In this document: positions 63,744 to 64,000 of the stretch, one piece after another
Layout: each line of letters begins with the position of its first letter
Numbering within the stretch: the first letter of the stretch is position 1
Program-made: the position numbers and the translations under genes
NCBI GenBank assembly: GCA_922989275.2
Contig: OV277862.1
Coordinates: forward strand, 41,441,786 to 41,505,785
DNA: 64,000 nt
Source of the DNA: Gari tellinella
Taxonomy: Eukaryota; Mollusca; Bivalvia; Cardiida; Psammobiidae
Direction: 5' to 3'
The notes under the pieces: generated by a model
What the model saw: only the letters and a program-made list of their open reading frames with translations
The model's database searches: none
What the model was told of the DNA's origin: nothing

Positions 63744-63780
63744 CTAGAGTATCTATTATGATTTGTATGTTTGTTTACAG

Positions 63781-63989
63781 AGACAGACGAGCTCAGTAGC
63801 TGAGAAGTCGTTTGCTGTGGGCACCCTGGGAGAGATAATTGAGGCAACGGGCCCAGCTGTAGCCATGTTCTCCGAGACTCTGTACCCGGTGTTTGTCAAG
63901 TTCTTGAAGGAGGAGGATGACGAGGTCCGCAGTAATGCTGTCTACTCACTCGGCGTTCTCGCTGCAAACTGCTGCCAGAAAATACAGGG
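63781..63989 (+). CDS. IPO4: Importin-4, exon W20 (last in window, 3' end uncertain)
   Basis: Reads RQTSSVAEKSFAVGTLGEII, EATGPAVAMFSETLYPVFVK, FLKEEDDEVRSNAVYSLGVL and AANCCQKIQG. It matches human CTVAEKSFAVGTLAETIQGL and DPEVRSNAIFGMGVLAEHGG. The acceptor is TTGTTTACAG. A possible donor GTATCC at 63990 would end the exon after CAGGG, but the frame stays open to the window edge. About 150 C-terminal residues lie beyond the window. Confidence 0.9.
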
Positions 63990-64000
63990 GTATCCTTTGA

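Overview
The window is eukaryotic, intron-rich, AT-rich animal DNA packed with short mobile elements. Two things suggest a bivalve mollusc: tandem-repeat-core elements of the pearl/HINE (Helentron-like) kind known from bivalves, and many self-complementary MITEs. The species is inferred, not shown.

The + strand is dominated by one very large gene. Twenty exons between 2792 and about 63989 join in frame with canonical GT/AG sites into about 911 codons of importin-4 (IPO4), a HEAT-repeat karyopherin-beta. The first exon (roughly 30 residues) and the last 150 or so residues lie outside the window. Exons are 42-253 bp. Introns reach about 10 kb (16383-26363), 12.6 kb (28899-41529) and 17.2 kb (41654-58842), and repeats account for much of that length. 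Several exons have partial direct copies ('exon echoes') beside them: 13866 and 13950, 58725, 59087 and 59572, 63696. An exon-like copy with a stop codon lies deep in the last large intron at 53974.

An intronless class A G-protein-coupled receptor lies antisense in the 12.6 kb intron (34401-35615, minus strand). A complete 5.7 kb DNA transposon (41981-47669) has 36-bp perfect terminal inverted repeats and a two-exon gene for a 678-residue transposase-like protein with a plausible DDD/DDE core. It sits inside an older HINE-like element and is the best candidate here for an undescribed mobile system.

The repeats form recognisable families. Family A (about 250 bp) and family B (about 250 bp) are TTAA-flanked palindromic MITEs. 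Family C is a set of MITEs of about 190 bp with CAGGGCTCCAGATAAG ends and 6-bp target duplications; larger relatives with the same kind of ends are at 8344-9465, 18630-25932 and 19369-20520. Families D, F, G and H are other palindromic MITEs. At least seven HINE-like elements share a 5' inverted repeat, a matching subterminal repeat and a 3' hairpin followed by CTTGTT or CTAGTT; most have tandem-repeat cores, often containing TGACCTTGACCTTG. There are also tRNA-derived SINEs. A 9.1 kb segment with terminal inverted repeats (49280-58364) interrupts a tandem array exactly. No rRNA, bona fide tRNA gene or CRISPR array was seen.
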